A stretch of 64,000 nucleotides of DNA from Sphingopyxis sp. (GTDB lineage: Bacteria; Pseudomonadota; Alphaproteobacteria; Sphingomonadales; Sphingomonadaceae): NCBI RefSeq assembly GCF_016463645.1, contig NZ_JAEMQX010000001.1, forward strand, positions 8,441 through 72,440, in the 5' to 3' direction. A model generated the notes under the pieces. It ran no database searches. It saw only the letters and a list, made by a program, of their open reading frames with translations, and was not told the origin of the DNA. Positions 42,326 to 51,277 of this stretch are shown here, piece after piece; the first letter of the stretch is position 1; the number at the start of each line of letters is the position of its first letter. The translations under genes and the position numbers were made by a program.

Positions 42326-42717
42326 GACCTTCCCACCTATTGCGACGACAGCCGCGAGAACAAGACATTCCTGCGCCGGCACGCCAATCTCGTGAAATAC
42401 TAACCAGAGCGACGCGGCTTCCAGGCCGCCGACGATCGATGCGCGCTGGGTGATCACCGCTGAGGCGCCAGTTCGAGCGGATCGTCACTCGTCATTAGTC
42501 CGGATAGTTCGCGGGGATTCCCGAAGCCTCCGCCGGCAAATGCGGAACAGCCGCGCCTCTCGTCGGCACGTTCGCGCCCCACCCGTTGTTGCGGGGCGTT
42601 CAGACCTGCATTCCTGCCCGCGGATAGGGCCGAGATACCGGCAGATCGCAGGATCGAACACCGCCTTTCCATCTTTCGCTGACCTTCACGCGCCCCGAGC
42701 GGCGCAACGGAGATTCT
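42326..42717. promoter_or_regulatory. Gap before traU, probably holding a second tra promoter
   Basis: No gene is supported. Because an intrinsic terminator follows traW, a promoter for traU onward is expected here, but no clear -35/-10 pair was recognised. GGAG lies five bases before the traU ATG. Confidence 0.35.
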
Positions 42718-43797
42718 ATGCTCGCTCGCTCCGTCCCTTTCGACGCGCCGTCCGGCACCGAGCCGCGCGGCGCGAGCGCGAAGCGGGCGAGACGGTTGAA
42801 GTTCGCCGCGCTTGCCGCCGCGCTCCTCGCCGGAATCGCGTTACCTGCAGCGCCCGTCCACGCCTCCAAATGCCCCTCGGACGCGATCTTCAACCCGATC
42901 ACCAAGGTACGCTGGAACTGCATCTTCCCGATCACGATCGGCGGCGTGCGCGTCGGCAGCTATGACAAGCTCGACAAGGCGCTCGACGCCCAGTCGGCCT
43001 CCAGGCCGCTTTGCGCCTGCCGCAAGGGCGCGAGTTTCTGGTTCGGCGTGAAGGTGAGCTTCTGGACGCCCAACCGGATGATCGACGTCGTGACCGAGCC
43101 CGGCTGCATGATGGCGCTTGGGCTGGACATCATGCCGACCGGCGGGCGCCTGCAGGGCAGTCAGTCGTCGATCTCGGATGGCACCAACACGACCAAGCTG
43201 TTTGCACAGATGCATTATTACCAGGCGCCGGTCTGGAAGATGCTCGACATGTTCACGGACCTTCCTTGCCTCGAAGATGACGGGTTCGACGTTGCGCTGA
43301 TGACCGAGGTTATGCCGACCTGGCAGTCGGGAACATTGGGTGCGATCATCCAGCCCGAAGGCATCCTCTTCGGTAACCCCGCGGCGGGTCTCGCTTGCAT
43401 GGCAGACAGCGCGGCCGCCGCCGCCGGCAAGGTCGTCGATCCGCTCTTCTGGTGCATGGGAAGCTGGGGCTCGACCTATCCAGTCGCCGGCGACATCCAC
43501 ATGGGCGACCGGGTCGAGGCCTGGGCAGGGCTGGCCGCGCGCGGCACCTTCATGATGGGCCGCATGGGCGCGCTCACTATTCATTCGGCGGACGGCTGCT
43601 CGTTCAAGCCGCAGCCCATCTGGACCAAGAGCCGATACAAGCTCCAACTGATGGAGCCGGTGAAGGGCGGCAAGTGCGTCAACATCGGCCGCCCGGGCGC
43701 ACTCTGGACCTCGGGCAAGCATGCGCCCGGCAAGGACAACGCCCAGTTCATGCTCTTCGAGAAAGCGATTTGCTGTGCTGGCATCTCGACGCCCTGA
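42718..43797 (+). CDS. traU: Conjugative transfer protein TraU
   Basis: A 359-residue secreted, cysteine-rich protein. A signal peptide (LKFAALAAALLAGIALPAAP) is followed by WNCIFPITIGGVRVG, PLCACRKGASFWFGVKVSFW, CMMALGLDIMP and FWCMGSWGSTYPVAG, hallmarks of TraU. TraU stabilises mating pairs and helps DNA transfer, and needs disulfide formation, for which the operon encodes several thioredoxin-fold proteins. The start is ATG 42718. Confidence 0.95.
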   Translation: MLARSVPFDAPSGTEPRGASAKRARRLKFAALAAALLAGIALPAAPVHASKCPSDAIFNPITKVRWNCIFPITIGGVRVGSYDKLDKALDAQSASRPLCACRKGASFWFGVKVSFWTPNRMIDVVTEPGCMMALGLDIMPTGGRLQGSQSSISDGTNTTKLFAQMHYYQAPVWKMLDMFTDLPCLEDDGFDVALMTEVMPTWQSGTLGAIIQPEGILFGNPAAGLACMADSAAAAAGKVVDPLFWCMGSWGSTYPVAGDIHMGDRVEAWAGLAARGTFMMGRMGALTIHSADGCSFKPQPIWTKSRYKLQLMEPVKGGKCVNIGRPGALWTSGKHAPGKDNAQFMLFEKAICCAGISTP

Positions 43798-44143
43798 TGC
43801 GGCGCCGGTTCCGGCGCATACCGATCGCCTTGCGCGCAGCCCGGAATCGGCCCGGTCTGCCCGCCACAGCCCTGGTGGCTGCCGGCAGGCGCGCGAGGCG
43901 GGGGCGGCGCCCTGCCCCCTCTCCTTGGGCGCCGCTCCACCTTCAGCCGAGGCGGCCACCGAACCTCGGACGGCGGAAAGCTGTGCCTCAACCCCGCTGC
44001 GTTCGCAGGTGAAGGCCGTGCTCACCGTCTTCGAAGGCCAGGCGGCGTTTCGGCTCCTCCCGCCCGGATGCGATGATTTCCGGGCGGGAGACCTGTTTCG
44101 CGTGGCCCATGGCTCGCGCACCATCGACGGGAATCGCTCGTGA
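43721..44143 (+). CDS. Small coupled ORF between traU and the traN-associated gene
   Basis: The last 55 codons (ESCASTPLRSQVKAVLTVFE, then GQAAFRLLPPGCDDFRAGDL) show normal codon use and end with TGA overlapping the next GTG, a tight translational junction. The start is unclear: ATG 43721 lies inside traU, no other standard start is in frame, and the alanine/proline-rich middle could be a secretion signal. In F-type operons trbC often follows traU, but this is not TrbC, which lies further on. Its function is unknown. Confidence 0.45.
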   Translation: MRPARTTPSSCSSRKRFAVLASRRPDAAPVPAHTDRLARSPESARSARHSPGGCRQAREAGAAPCPLSLGAAPPSAEAATEPRTAESCASTPLRSQVKAVLTVFEGQAAFRLLPPGCDDFRAGDLFRVAHGSRTIDGNRS

Positions 44144-46083
44144 CCCCGCGGTTTCTTGCCCTGTTGCCTATCTCGGCCGCGCTCCCCGGCGTGGCGCTGG
44201 CCCAGACGATCGAGGACCGTGCGCGCACCGCGGCCGAGGCGTCGCGCTCCAAGAGCAGCGACAGCGAAGCCATCCTCGAAAATTACATCAGCCCCGGCCT
44301 CGCCGGGCAGTCCATCGCGACGGTCGACAAGAGCAAGAGCTTCACGCCGAACCTCGCCTGCCAGAAGACGGCGAACTTCCTTGAAATCCTGATCCAGCCT
44401 GGCGCGGGCGGCGATATCACTACCGTCCGCATCGCGCGCGACAAGGATATCGACGGCCAATTCGATAGCGTGACGACCTTGCCCGTGCCGGTGTCGGGGA
44501 TTTGCGCCAACGGCGTGATCTCCTGCCGCCCCGGGAGCTGGAGCGACTGCCGCAGCTTCCAATGGGATGTCGACAGCAGCGGCGACCTCAAGCTCGCCGA
44601 AGTCGAGATGCCTGCGCTCGCCGGCTGCTATTGCGTCAACAACAGTTGCGGCGCGAACCTCGTCATGGGCAATCTGCCGTCGGTGCTGAAAGATCTTGGC
44701 GGCGGTGCGGTCGGCGCGCTGTCGAGCCACGATCCGCGCAACGGTGTCGCCGACGCACGGGTGAACGGTCCCGTCATTCAATATGTCGGCGCGCAATCGA
44801 CCGCGTGCAGCCCCGATCCCGCCCTGCCCCAGACGGCCTATCGCGCGAACCCGACCGCAATCCAGGGCGACGCTTTTGCCGCATCGCGGTCGAACAGCCT
44901 GTTCCAGTCGCTCGCTGGCTCACCTGCCGGCACGGGCCGTGCCGAGCAGGTCCGGGCCTGCACGATCGAGCGCGAAGTGACCTTCCTGCCGCTCGGTTAC
45001 GACGATATCGTCTCCGCGTCGGGCTCCATTTATTCGGTTCGCGACTGCGGCGAGGGATGTCGCCGCTATCGCATCATCGGCGACGGCGATTGCAGCGGAT
45101 CGCCGCCAATCTTCACCGCGCGCTTCGAAGTCAGCGACCCCGCGAAGCTTATATCCGCACAGATCGTCGAGATGGGCGCCGACGACTGGGTCCAGGGCCG
45201 CGTCAACGGCCGCATCGTCAGCTCGGCCGGACCGCGCCCCTGGCTGACCACTGGATTGCCTTCTGGCGATTGCCGCACCGACGGCGGCGCGGCGCGCAAC
45301 TATACGCCTTATGATTTCACGGCCGACCTCCGGGCAGGTCCCGCAACCGTATCGGCGCGCGTGCGGGGCGGGGGCGGCGGCGCGCCGCTCACGACCCAAT
45401 GGGGTCTCGTCGATGTCGAGATCCGCGTCTCGCCCGGCTGCGAGCCCAGCGAGCGGCTCGTCGACCTGTGCGCGGGCACAGGCGGCGATACGAAGTGCCG
45501 CCTCGACAGCGAAAATGTCGACGGCGTCCAGACCTTCCGCAATGGCATCAGCACCGGCCTGAGACCCCTCACCCAAACCCGCCTGTTCGGCACCGGGTCG
45601 TGCACCATCCAACTCACCCGCGACTTCTTCCGCCGCGAGCGCAGCTATAAATGCGTCGTCGACACGGGCTCCATGCCCGAGCCCGATCTCAGGCGCGGCG
45701 CGTGGATCATCGACCATTCGACCGAGACGATGCTCGCCGACCGCGTGCGCACCGCCGACGGCGGCATGGCGTCGTTGACGCGGCCGTTCGCGCTCCCCGA
45801 CCGCGGCTCGGTGCCCGCCTGCGAGGCGATCTGCAAGACGCGGGCGCCCAAGGCGAACGCAGACGCCGCGCCCGATGGCGTCGTCGGCGCCAGGCAGACG
45901 AACCCGACCGGGTTCGACACCTTCTATCATGTCTGCCGCGCCGACAATGTCTGCCCGGCGGGTCCCGGCGAGACGATCGTCAGCCCCTGCGGCTGTCTCG
46001 ACGATTTCCCCGAAGCGGTGGTGGTGATGCAGACGGTCCGGCTCGCCGGCGCCGATCTCGCCTGCACGGCGACGGCGCGATGA
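44140..46083 (+). CDS. Large secreted cysteine-rich protein, TraN-associated
   Basis: A 647-residue secreted protein beginning at GTG 44140 with a signal peptide (FLALLPISAALPGVALAQ). It has many cysteines spread along its length (CQKTANFLEI, CRPGSWSDCRSF, GCYCVNNSCGANLVMG, CGEGCRRYRIIGDGDC) and a C-terminal block with CRADNVCPAGPGETIVSPC. It resembles the N-terminal part of TraN proteins by composition and place, and overlaps the true traN gene by four bases. It may be the separate N-terminal half of a split TraN or an adhesin-like accessory. Confidence 0.7.
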   Translation: MTPRFLALLPISAALPGVALAQTIEDRARTAAEASRSKSSDSEAILENYISPGLAGQSIATVDKSKSFTPNLACQKTANFLEILIQPGAGGDITTVRIARDKDIDGQFDSVTTLPVPVSGICANGVISCRPGSWSDCRSFQWDVDSSGDLKLAEVEMPALAGCYCVNNSCGANLVMGNLPSVLKDLGGGAVGALSSHDPRNGVADARVNGPVIQYVGAQSTACSPDPALPQTAYRANPTAIQGDAFAASRSNSLFQSLAGSPAGTGRAEQVRACTIEREVTFLPLGYDDIVSASGSIYSVRDCGEGCRRYRIIGDGDCSGSPPIFTARFEVSDPAKLISAQIVEMGADDWVQGRVNGRIVSSAGPRPWLTTGLPSGDCRTDGGAARNYTPYDFTADLRAGPATVSARVRGGGGGAPLTTQWGLVDVEIRVSPGCEPSERLVDLCAGTGGDTKCRLDSENVDGVQTFRNGISTGLRPLTQTRLFGTGSCTIQLTRDFFRRERSYKCVVDTGSMPEPDLRRGAWIIDHSTETMLADRVRTADGGMASLTRPFALPDRGSVPACEAICKTRAPKANADAAPDGVVGARQTNPTGFDTFYHVCRADNVCPAGPGETIVSPCGCLDDFPEAVVVMQTVRLAGADLACTATAR

Positions 46084-47195
46084 GCTGGCGCGACATCCCT
46101 TGGCCGCACCGGGCCGCGCTGATCCTTTTGCTAGTCCTGGGGCTGGCTATCGGCAGCGCGCTCGCGGCCGCGCCAGCGCACGCCCAGCAGATTTGCGCCG
46201 CCGATCTCGACGGCAGCGGCGAGGCCGACGGCCCCGGCGAAACAGCAAGCTGCACCGGAACAGCAAACGGCGGATGGCAATGTCCGCTCGAGCGCGCCTG
46301 GTGCGCAGCCGAGCCCGGCGGCGGCTGGTCGTGCCCGCTTGGACCCCAATATGGCTGCGAGACGCCGACGAGCGGCGGCGTTCCGGCCTGCTCGCCGCAT
46401 AGCTGTATCGATACCGCCGCGAACCCGATCGAGGATGAGCCCGTTATCGACGATCCCGGCGCGCCCGCCGATGGGCCGGTCGATGCCGATGGCAATTGCC
46501 TCGGCAATATCGAGATCTTCGCGGGCCGCGCGCTGCGCTGCCGCCCCGCCGGGCTCAAGACCGGCTTCCAGAGCTGCTGCAAGGACAAGGGCAAGATCGT
46601 CAAGGACGGCATGGGCTCGTCGCTCGCATCGACCCAGACCAAGATCGCGATCGCCAAGGGCGTGTTCACCGGCGCCAAGGCCGCCTATGCCGCCTTCCAA
46701 GCCGGGGCGACAGCGAGCCAGGCGGCGAGCGCGGGCGCCAATGCGATCATCGTCGGCATCGATCCGACCTCGATCGCGATCAGCCTCGCGATCAACGTGA
46801 TGATCGATTTCCTGCTCACCTCCTGCGACCAGCAAGATATGGAAGTCGGCATGCTGCGCGGCTCGGGCATGTGCGTCGAGATCGGCAGCTATTGCTCGTC
46901 GAAGATCCTCGGCATCTGCGTCCAGAAATCGCGCAGCCATTGCTGCTTCAACACCAAGCTCGGCCGCATCATCCAGGAACAGGGCCGTCCGCAACTCAAG
47001 TCCTTTGCCGATGGCTGGGGGCCGGTGAAGACGCCGAACTGCCGGGGGTTCACGCCCGAGGAATTCCAGGCGCTCGACTTCAGCCGGATGGACCTGTCCG
47101 AATATTACAACGAGATCGAGGCCCGCGCGCAAGCCGACATCCAGATCGACATGAAGGATCGCATCGATGCCTATACGCAGGCCATCGGCCGCTAG
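46080..47195 (+). CDS. traN: Mating-pair stabilisation protein TraN
   Basis: A 371-residue secreted Cys-rich protein. A signal peptide (ALILLLVLGLAIGSALAAAP) is followed by GGWQCPLERAWCAAEPGGGW and a Cys-rich domain, then the TraN C-terminal signature: FQSCCKDKGKIVKDGMG, MCVEIGSYCSSKILGICVQK, HCCFNTKLGRIIQEQGRPQL, and CRGFTPEEFQALDFSRMDLS. TraN in the donor outer membrane contacts the recipient surface. It is shorter than F TraN, since the preceding gene may carry the other portion. It overlaps trbC by 29 bases. Confidence 0.92.
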   Translation: MSWRDIPWPHRAALILLLVLGLAIGSALAAAPAHAQQICAADLDGSGEADGPGETASCTGTANGGWQCPLERAWCAAEPGGGWSCPLGPQYGCETPTSGGVPACSPHSCIDTAANPIEDEPVIDDPGAPADGPVDADGNCLGNIEIFAGRALRCRPAGLKTGFQSCCKDKGKIVKDGMGSSLASTQTKIAIAKGVFTGAKAAYAAFQAGATASQAASAGANAIIVGIDPTSIAISLAINVMIDFLLTSCDQQDMEVGMLRGSGMCVEIGSYCSSKILGICVQKSRSHCCFNTKLGRIIQEQGRPQLKSFADGWGPVKTPNCRGFTPEEFQALDFSRMDLSEYYNEIEARAQADIQIDMKDRIDAYTQAIGR

Positions 47196-48060
47196 GCCGC
47201 GCCTTGCCGCGCTGATCGCGCTCGCCGGATGGGCGGGGATGCCCAGCGCCGGGACAGCGCAGGTGTCGCCGGGGACCGAAGAGCCCTCGTCGGCGCGCAG
47301 TGAGATCGAACGCGAAGGCAATGCCGCGATGGAACGGCTGCGCGGCGCAATCTCGCGGCCAAAAGTCGAGTCTGTCCACGCTCCATCGGAGCTGCCGGAG
47401 CCGACCGAAGCCGAGCGCCGCCGCGCCTTCGAAGCCCTGCGCGGCCACTCCAAGTCTCCGGCAATGGAATCACGTGCGCGCGACGCGCTCAAGGCCGGCA
47501 AGGATCGCTTCGCTGCCGAGCGCGAGGCGATGGCGAAGCGGCTCGGCCAGGCGCTCGGCCTCGAAGCGCCCGACATGAAGGCCATCGCCGATGCGGGGCC
47601 GGCGCAAGCGACCAAGGGCTGGGTGCCCGTGCTGTTCGTCTCCTCGTCGATGCCGACGGCAACGCTCAGAACCTATGCCGCGCAGGTTGAGAAGGCGCGC
47701 GGCGTGATCGCATTTCGCGGCATGCCGGGCGGGATGACCAAGGTGGCGCCGATGGCGAAGCTCACCGCCGAGATGCTGCGGCTCGATCCGGGCTGCGAAG
47801 GCCCGGCCTGCGTGATGCGCGACATCCAGGTGATCGTCGACCCGCTGGTCTTCCGCCAGCACGGCGTCGCCCGCGTGCCTGCGCTCGCGATGATCCCGGG
47901 CGATCCGGCGCTCCCCTATTGCGAGCGCGAGGACGAGAGTCCGCGCGCTTCCCATGTCGTTTACGGTGACGCGGCGCTCTCCGGCCTGCTCGAAGAAATT
48001 GCCCGCCTCGGCGGAAAGGAGGAGGTGCGCGATGCTCAGTCACGCCTGGAAGCTCGGTAA
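47167..48060 (+). CDS. trbC: Pilin assembly protein TrbC
   Basis: A 297-residue protein with a signal peptide (RLAALIALAGWAGMPSAGTA), a helical region rich in charged residues, and the TrbC domain VPVLFVSSSMPTATLRTYAA, with RGVIAFRGMPGGM and QVIVDPLVFRQHGVARVPAL. TrbC joins TraW in periplasmic pilus assembly; in some systems the two are fused. It overlaps traN by 29 bases and the next gene by 29 bases. Confidence 0.9.
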   Translation: MPIRRPSAARPRLAALIALAGWAGMPSAGTAQVSPGTEEPSSARSEIEREGNAAMERLRGAISRPKVESVHAPSELPEPTEAERRRAFEALRGHSKSPAMESRARDALKAGKDRFAAEREAMAKRLGQALGLEAPDMKAIADAGPAQATKGWVPVLFVSSSMPTATLRTYAAQVEKARGVIAFRGMPGGMTKVAPMAKLTAEMLRLDPGCEGPACVMRDIQVIVDPLVFRQHGVARVPALAMIPGDPALPYCEREDESPRASHVVYGDAALSGLLEEIARLGGKEEVRDAQSRLEAR

Positions 48061-48631
48061 GCGACTTGCCATCGCGCTGAAAGGACTGCCGCGCCGCGCG
48101 GCGGTCGCGCTCGGCAGTGAAGGGCTTGGGCAGCCCGCGCGCCCGAACCGGCTATGGAAGGCCTGCGCGATCGTCATTCCCTCGGGCCTTTTCGCCTGCT
48201 GGGCGATGGCACAGGTCACTTGGGTCATGTCGCCGTCGATCGACGCCTGGGCCGTGCGCGCCGCGCCGGGGCCGATCGCGAAAGGCGACCTCGTCATGTT
48301 CACGCTCTCGCATCCGCTCGCGGGACCAAAACCTGTCAATGTCACCAAGTTCGCGCTCTGCTTTCCCGGCGAGCGCATCAGCCTGATCGAGAAGCCTTCG
48401 ACCTTCGAACCCAATGCGCTCGACGGCTGGTATTTCTGCGAAGGCAAGCTGCTCGGTATCAGCAAACCGTTCGGGCGAAACGGCCAGCGGCTCGAGCATT
48501 GGCGTCCCGACAACGGGCTGATCCTGCCCGGCACCATCTATGTCGGCTCGCACCATCCGAGCGGGTTCGACAGCCGCTATTATGGCCCGGTGCCGATCGG
48601 CGAGCTCAAGCGGATGGAGAAGTTGTTGTGA
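48032..48631 (+). CDS. TraF-type pilin signal peptidase (S26-like)
   Basis: A 199-residue inner-membrane protein with one N-terminal hydrophobic segment (AIVIPSGLFACWAMAQVTWV), then MSPSIDAWAVRAAPGPIAKG, a possible active-site Ser region, and GTIYVGSHHPSGFDSRYYGP, the characteristic end of conjugal S26-type peptidases (VGSHHPxSFDSRYxG). Such enzymes mature pilin in conjugation systems. The start is ATG 48032, with GGAGGAGG upstream, overlapping trbC by 29 bases. The catalytic Ser/Lys pair could not be assigned with certainty. Confidence 0.8.
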   Translation: MLSHAWKLGKRLAIALKGLPRRAAVALGSEGLGQPARPNRLWKACAIVIPSGLFACWAMAQVTWVMSPSIDAWAVRAAPGPIAKGDLVMFTLSHPLAGPKPVNVTKFALCFPGERISLIEKPSTFEPNALDGWYFCEGKLLGISKPFGRNGQRLEHWRPDNGLILPGTIYVGSHHPSGFDSRYYGPVPIGELKRMEKLL

Positions 48632-49518
48632 TGCGCGCTTCCCTGCTCTCGCTCGTCGCGCTGGCCGTCGGCGTTGCGGTGCCCGCTGCGGCTCAGCTTT
48701 CCCGCACGGCTCAGCCCGAACCCAAGCAAGGCTATTGGTGGTATCAGGCCCCGCCGCCTAAGGATGACGATGCGGACCCCGAAGCGCTGGCGAAGCCCCG
48801 GATTCCGCCGATGGCAGAGCTTGCGCGCCTAACGCCGCCGAAGATCCGCAAGCTGATCGAGGCGCAGCGCGACTATGCCGCGACCGTGCTCACGATCGAT
48901 GCCGTCGCCGATTTCTGGCGCTTGCAGGACTTTGCGAGGCGAAAGGCCCGCGCCTTCGCCGGCGTCACCCAGGTCGCGATGCTTCATCACCCCGAACTCA
49001 GCGCCAAGTCCGCCAACCCGATGGTCGGGGACGCGCGTGCCACGATGGGGGCCGAGAAGGAGCAGGTCCGGCGGCACTATCTTCGCGGCCAGGCCGGGCA
49101 GTTCGCGCTCGTGATGTTCTCGCGCTCGAGCTGCGGATACTGCCGCGTGCAGTGGCCGATCATCGAGCGCTTCCGCGAGGAAACCGGTTGGCAGGTCACG
49201 CTGATGGACATCGACCAGCGGCCCGAACTCGCCACGCGGTTCGGGGTCGAGATCACGCCGACGACGATGGTGATCCGCCGCGGCAGCGCCCAGCGCATGG
49301 TGATCGCGAGCGGCGTCGAATCCTATCCGAACCTTTCGCAGACCGCTTACCAGGCGGTGCGGCTGCTGCTCGGCGATATCCGGCCCGAGCAATTCCTGAC
49401 CGGCGCGGGCGAAGAGGACGGCTTCTTCGATGCCCTGTCGGCGGGGCCGGTCTCTGCGACCGATCCCCGCGCACTCGGCGGCGATCTCGTCACCTCGAGC
49501 CTCGAACCTCGGCCATGA
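48631..49518 (+). CDS. traF: Conjugative pilus assembly protein TraF
   Basis: A 295-residue periplasmic protein of the F-type TraF family. A signal peptide (SLLSLVALAVGVAVPAAAQ) precedes QGYWWYQAPPP, a helical region (DAVADFWRLQDFARRKARAF) and a thioredoxin fold with CGYC at 168-171 (MFSRSSCGYCRVQW) and cis-proline ITPTTMV. TraF helps pilus assembly and disulfide handling. ATG 48631 overlaps the preceding stop by one base. Confidence 0.92.
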   Translation: MRASLLSLVALAVGVAVPAAAQLSRTAQPEPKQGYWWYQAPPPKDDDADPEALAKPRIPPMAELARLTPPKIRKLIEAQRDYAATVLTIDAVADFWRLQDFARRKARAFAGVTQVAMLHHPELSAKSANPMVGDARATMGAEKEQVRRHYLRGQAGQFALVMFSRSSCGYCRVQWPIIERFREETGWQVTLMDIDQRPELATRFGVEITPTTMVIRRGSAQRMVIASGVESYPNLSQTAYQAVRLLLGDIRPEQFLTGAGEEDGFFDALSAGPVSATDPRALGGDLVTSSLEPRP

Positions 49519-50099
49519 AGGCGCGCGCCCTCCTCTCGCTGCTCTGCGTCGGCCTCGCCTTGCCGGCGCTCGCGCAGTCCCCTTCGCGCGAGCAGGCGGC
49601 GCGCGCCGCGATCCACCCGGTTGCGAGCGCGGCCGAGATGAACGTCTGGCTCGCGCGCGTTCCGGTAACGCGGTCCTTTCCGCCTAACTTCGCCGAGGAG
49701 TTGCGCGGCGCGGGCGGCGCCTTCATCGTCGAGATGAGCACGGCGCCGGGCTGCCTCCCCTGCGCCGACCTCTGGCCGAAGCTCCAAGACCTCGGACGCC
49801 GTTATGGCTGGCGGGTTCGGGCGCTCGGCGCCGACGAAGCGATGCTGCGCTCGGGTCGGGTCGGCCTCCCCTGGGTCGGGCATCCCGTAGCCTGGGTACG
49901 CCCGGTGAAGGACGCGAACCGTATCATCCCGATCGCGGTCGGCACCGACCATAGTCCGAACCTCGCGCGCAATCTTTATCTGTCCGCCAAGATGCTGACT
50001 GGGGTGAAACCCGCTGTCGGCGTGCGTGCGCTTTCCAAGTTTACGGGGATCGTCGGGAACAGTCCGGGAGCGCCATCGCAGCGCAGTGCCAAGCCATGA
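49515..50099 (+). CDS. Thioredoxin-like periplasmic protein
   Basis: A 194-residue secreted protein with signal peptide (LLSLLCVGLALPALAQS) and a thioredoxin fold bearing CLPC at 80-83 (MSTAPGCLPCADLWPKL), followed by DLGRRYGWRVRALGADE and LPWVGHPVAWVRPVKD. It resembles the TrbB-type oxidoreductase of F-type systems in position and redox role, although the motif differs. ATG 49515 overlaps the traF stop by four bases. It is the third thioredoxin-fold protein in the operon. Confidence 0.8.
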   Translation: MKARALLSLLCVGLALPALAQSPSREQAARAAIHPVASAAEMNVWLARVPVTRSFPPNFAEELRGAGGAFIVEMSTAPGCLPCADLWPKLQDLGRRYGWRVRALGADEAMLRSGRVGLPWVGHPVAWVRPVKDANRIIPIAVGTDHSPNLARNLYLSAKMLTGVKPAVGVRALSKFTGIVGNSPGAPSQRSAKP

Positions 50100-50110
50100 A
50101 CACTGCCCGC

Positions 50111-51277
50111 CTATACCTCCGCGAGAAGTGCATGACCGGCGACCACAACCGGCATCACTTCGACGCCATCGGCAAGCGGGTAGCGCTCGCGGCCGGGATA
50201 GATCAGCAATCGCTTCGCGGGCGAGAGATCGTCGCAGGCATGATGAAAGCCGCGTTCAAGCTTGGGTTGCAGGCTCCTCTTAATCTCGATTGCCCAAAGC
50301 TCGCCGCCAGGAAGCGTCAGCAGCAAATCGATTTCCGCGCCCGCCGCCGTCCGATAGAAATTGGCTTTCGTCCCCTCCGGGGCAGCGGCGATCAGCGTTT
50401 CGATGACGAAACCTTCCCAACTTGCCCCCGCGATGGGATGGCCGAGAATATCTTCGTAGGACGAAAGCCCAAGCAGTGTGTGAACGAGTCCGCTGTCGCG
50501 GACATAAATGCGCGGCGATTTGACGAGACGCTTGCCTGCGTTGCTGTGCCACGGCTCGAGACGTCGGACCAAGAGAAGATCGACCAGAAGATCGAGATAT
50601 CCAGCGACCGTCTTGCCGTCGACGCCGAGGCTCCGGGCAAATTCGGCCGCATTGAGAAGGCCGGATTGATGATGTGCGAGCATCGTCCAGAAACGGCGGA
50701 GTGTCTCGGCCGCGATGCGGGGACCGAACATTGGAATATCGCGTTCGAGATAGGTGCGGATAAAATCCTGCCGCCATCGCTGGCTTGCCCGATCGCTCGC
50801 CGCAAGGAAGCTATCGGGAAATCCGCCGCGTACCCAAAGCCGGTCAATTTGATCATCGCCGACTTCAAGCCCGTCGAGCGGACGCATTTCGAGGTAGCTG
50901 ATACGTCCGGCGAGACTCTCTCCCGACTGGCGCAGAAGATCGATCGATGCCGAGCCGAGGAGCAGGAAGCGGCCTGTCCTTTGGCCTCTACGCCGACCGG
51001 CGTCGATCAGCCCGCGCAAGATCTGGAACAGTCCCGGCAAACGATGGACTTCGTCGAGGATGACCAGCTTGTCCGCATGTCCGGCAAGATAAAGTTCGGG
51101 TTCCGCCAGCTTGGCGCGATCCGCATCGGACTCGAGGTCGAGGTAGATCGAGGGTCTGGATTCGCCGATTTCAACCGCGAGCGTGGTCTTGCCGACCTGT
51201 CTTGGGCCGATGAGCGCAACAGCTGGCACTTCGGCCAACCTTTCCGCCAGTTCCGTCGAGATACGGCGATCAATCAT
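50111..51277 (-). CDS. AAA ATPase with DUF4143, antisense cargo in the tra operon
   Basis: A 388-residue protein. Walker A is GPRQVGKTT at 24-32, with the Walker B region HADKLVILDEVHRLPGLFQI and a sensor motif LLLGSASIDLLRQSGESLAG. The C-terminal half has GGFPDSFLAASD and KSPRIYVRDSGLVHTLLGLS, and ends with a nuclease-like fold (AEIDLLLTLPGGELWAIEIK). Such proteins are common in prokaryotic genomes and have no settled function; defence or transcription roles have been discussed. It lies opposite to the tra genes between the thioredoxin-like gene and traH, so it is cargo. The start is ATG 51277. Confidence 0.88.
   Translation of the reverse strand: MIDRRISTELAERLAEVPAVALIGPRQVGKTTLAVEIGESRPSIYLDLESDADRAKLAEPELYLAGHADKLVILDEVHRLPGLFQILRGLIDAGRRRGQRTGRFLLLGSASIDLLRQSGESLAGRISYLEMRPLDGLEVGDDQIDRLWVRGGFPDSFLAASDRASQRWRQDFIRTYLERDIPMFGPRIAAETLRRFWTMLAHHQSGLLNAAEFARSLGVDGKTVAGYLDLLVDLLLVRRLEPWHSNAGKRLVKSPRIYVRDSGLVHTLLGLSSYEDILGHPIAGASWEGFVIETLIAAAPEGTKANFYRTAAGAEIDLLLTLPGGELWAIEIKRSLQPKLERGFHHACDDLSPAKRLLIYPGRERYPLADGVEVMPVVVAGHALLAEV

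Noticed and set aside
43721-44143. Interpreting the ORF after traU as TrbC
   Set aside because: The true TrbC domain, with VPVLFVSSSMP and VIVDPLVFRQHG, is at 47167-48060.
49515-50099. Naming this gene trbB
   Set aside because: The CLPC motif and lack of other TrbB-specific features in view make the name unsafe. Only the thioredoxin fold is supported.
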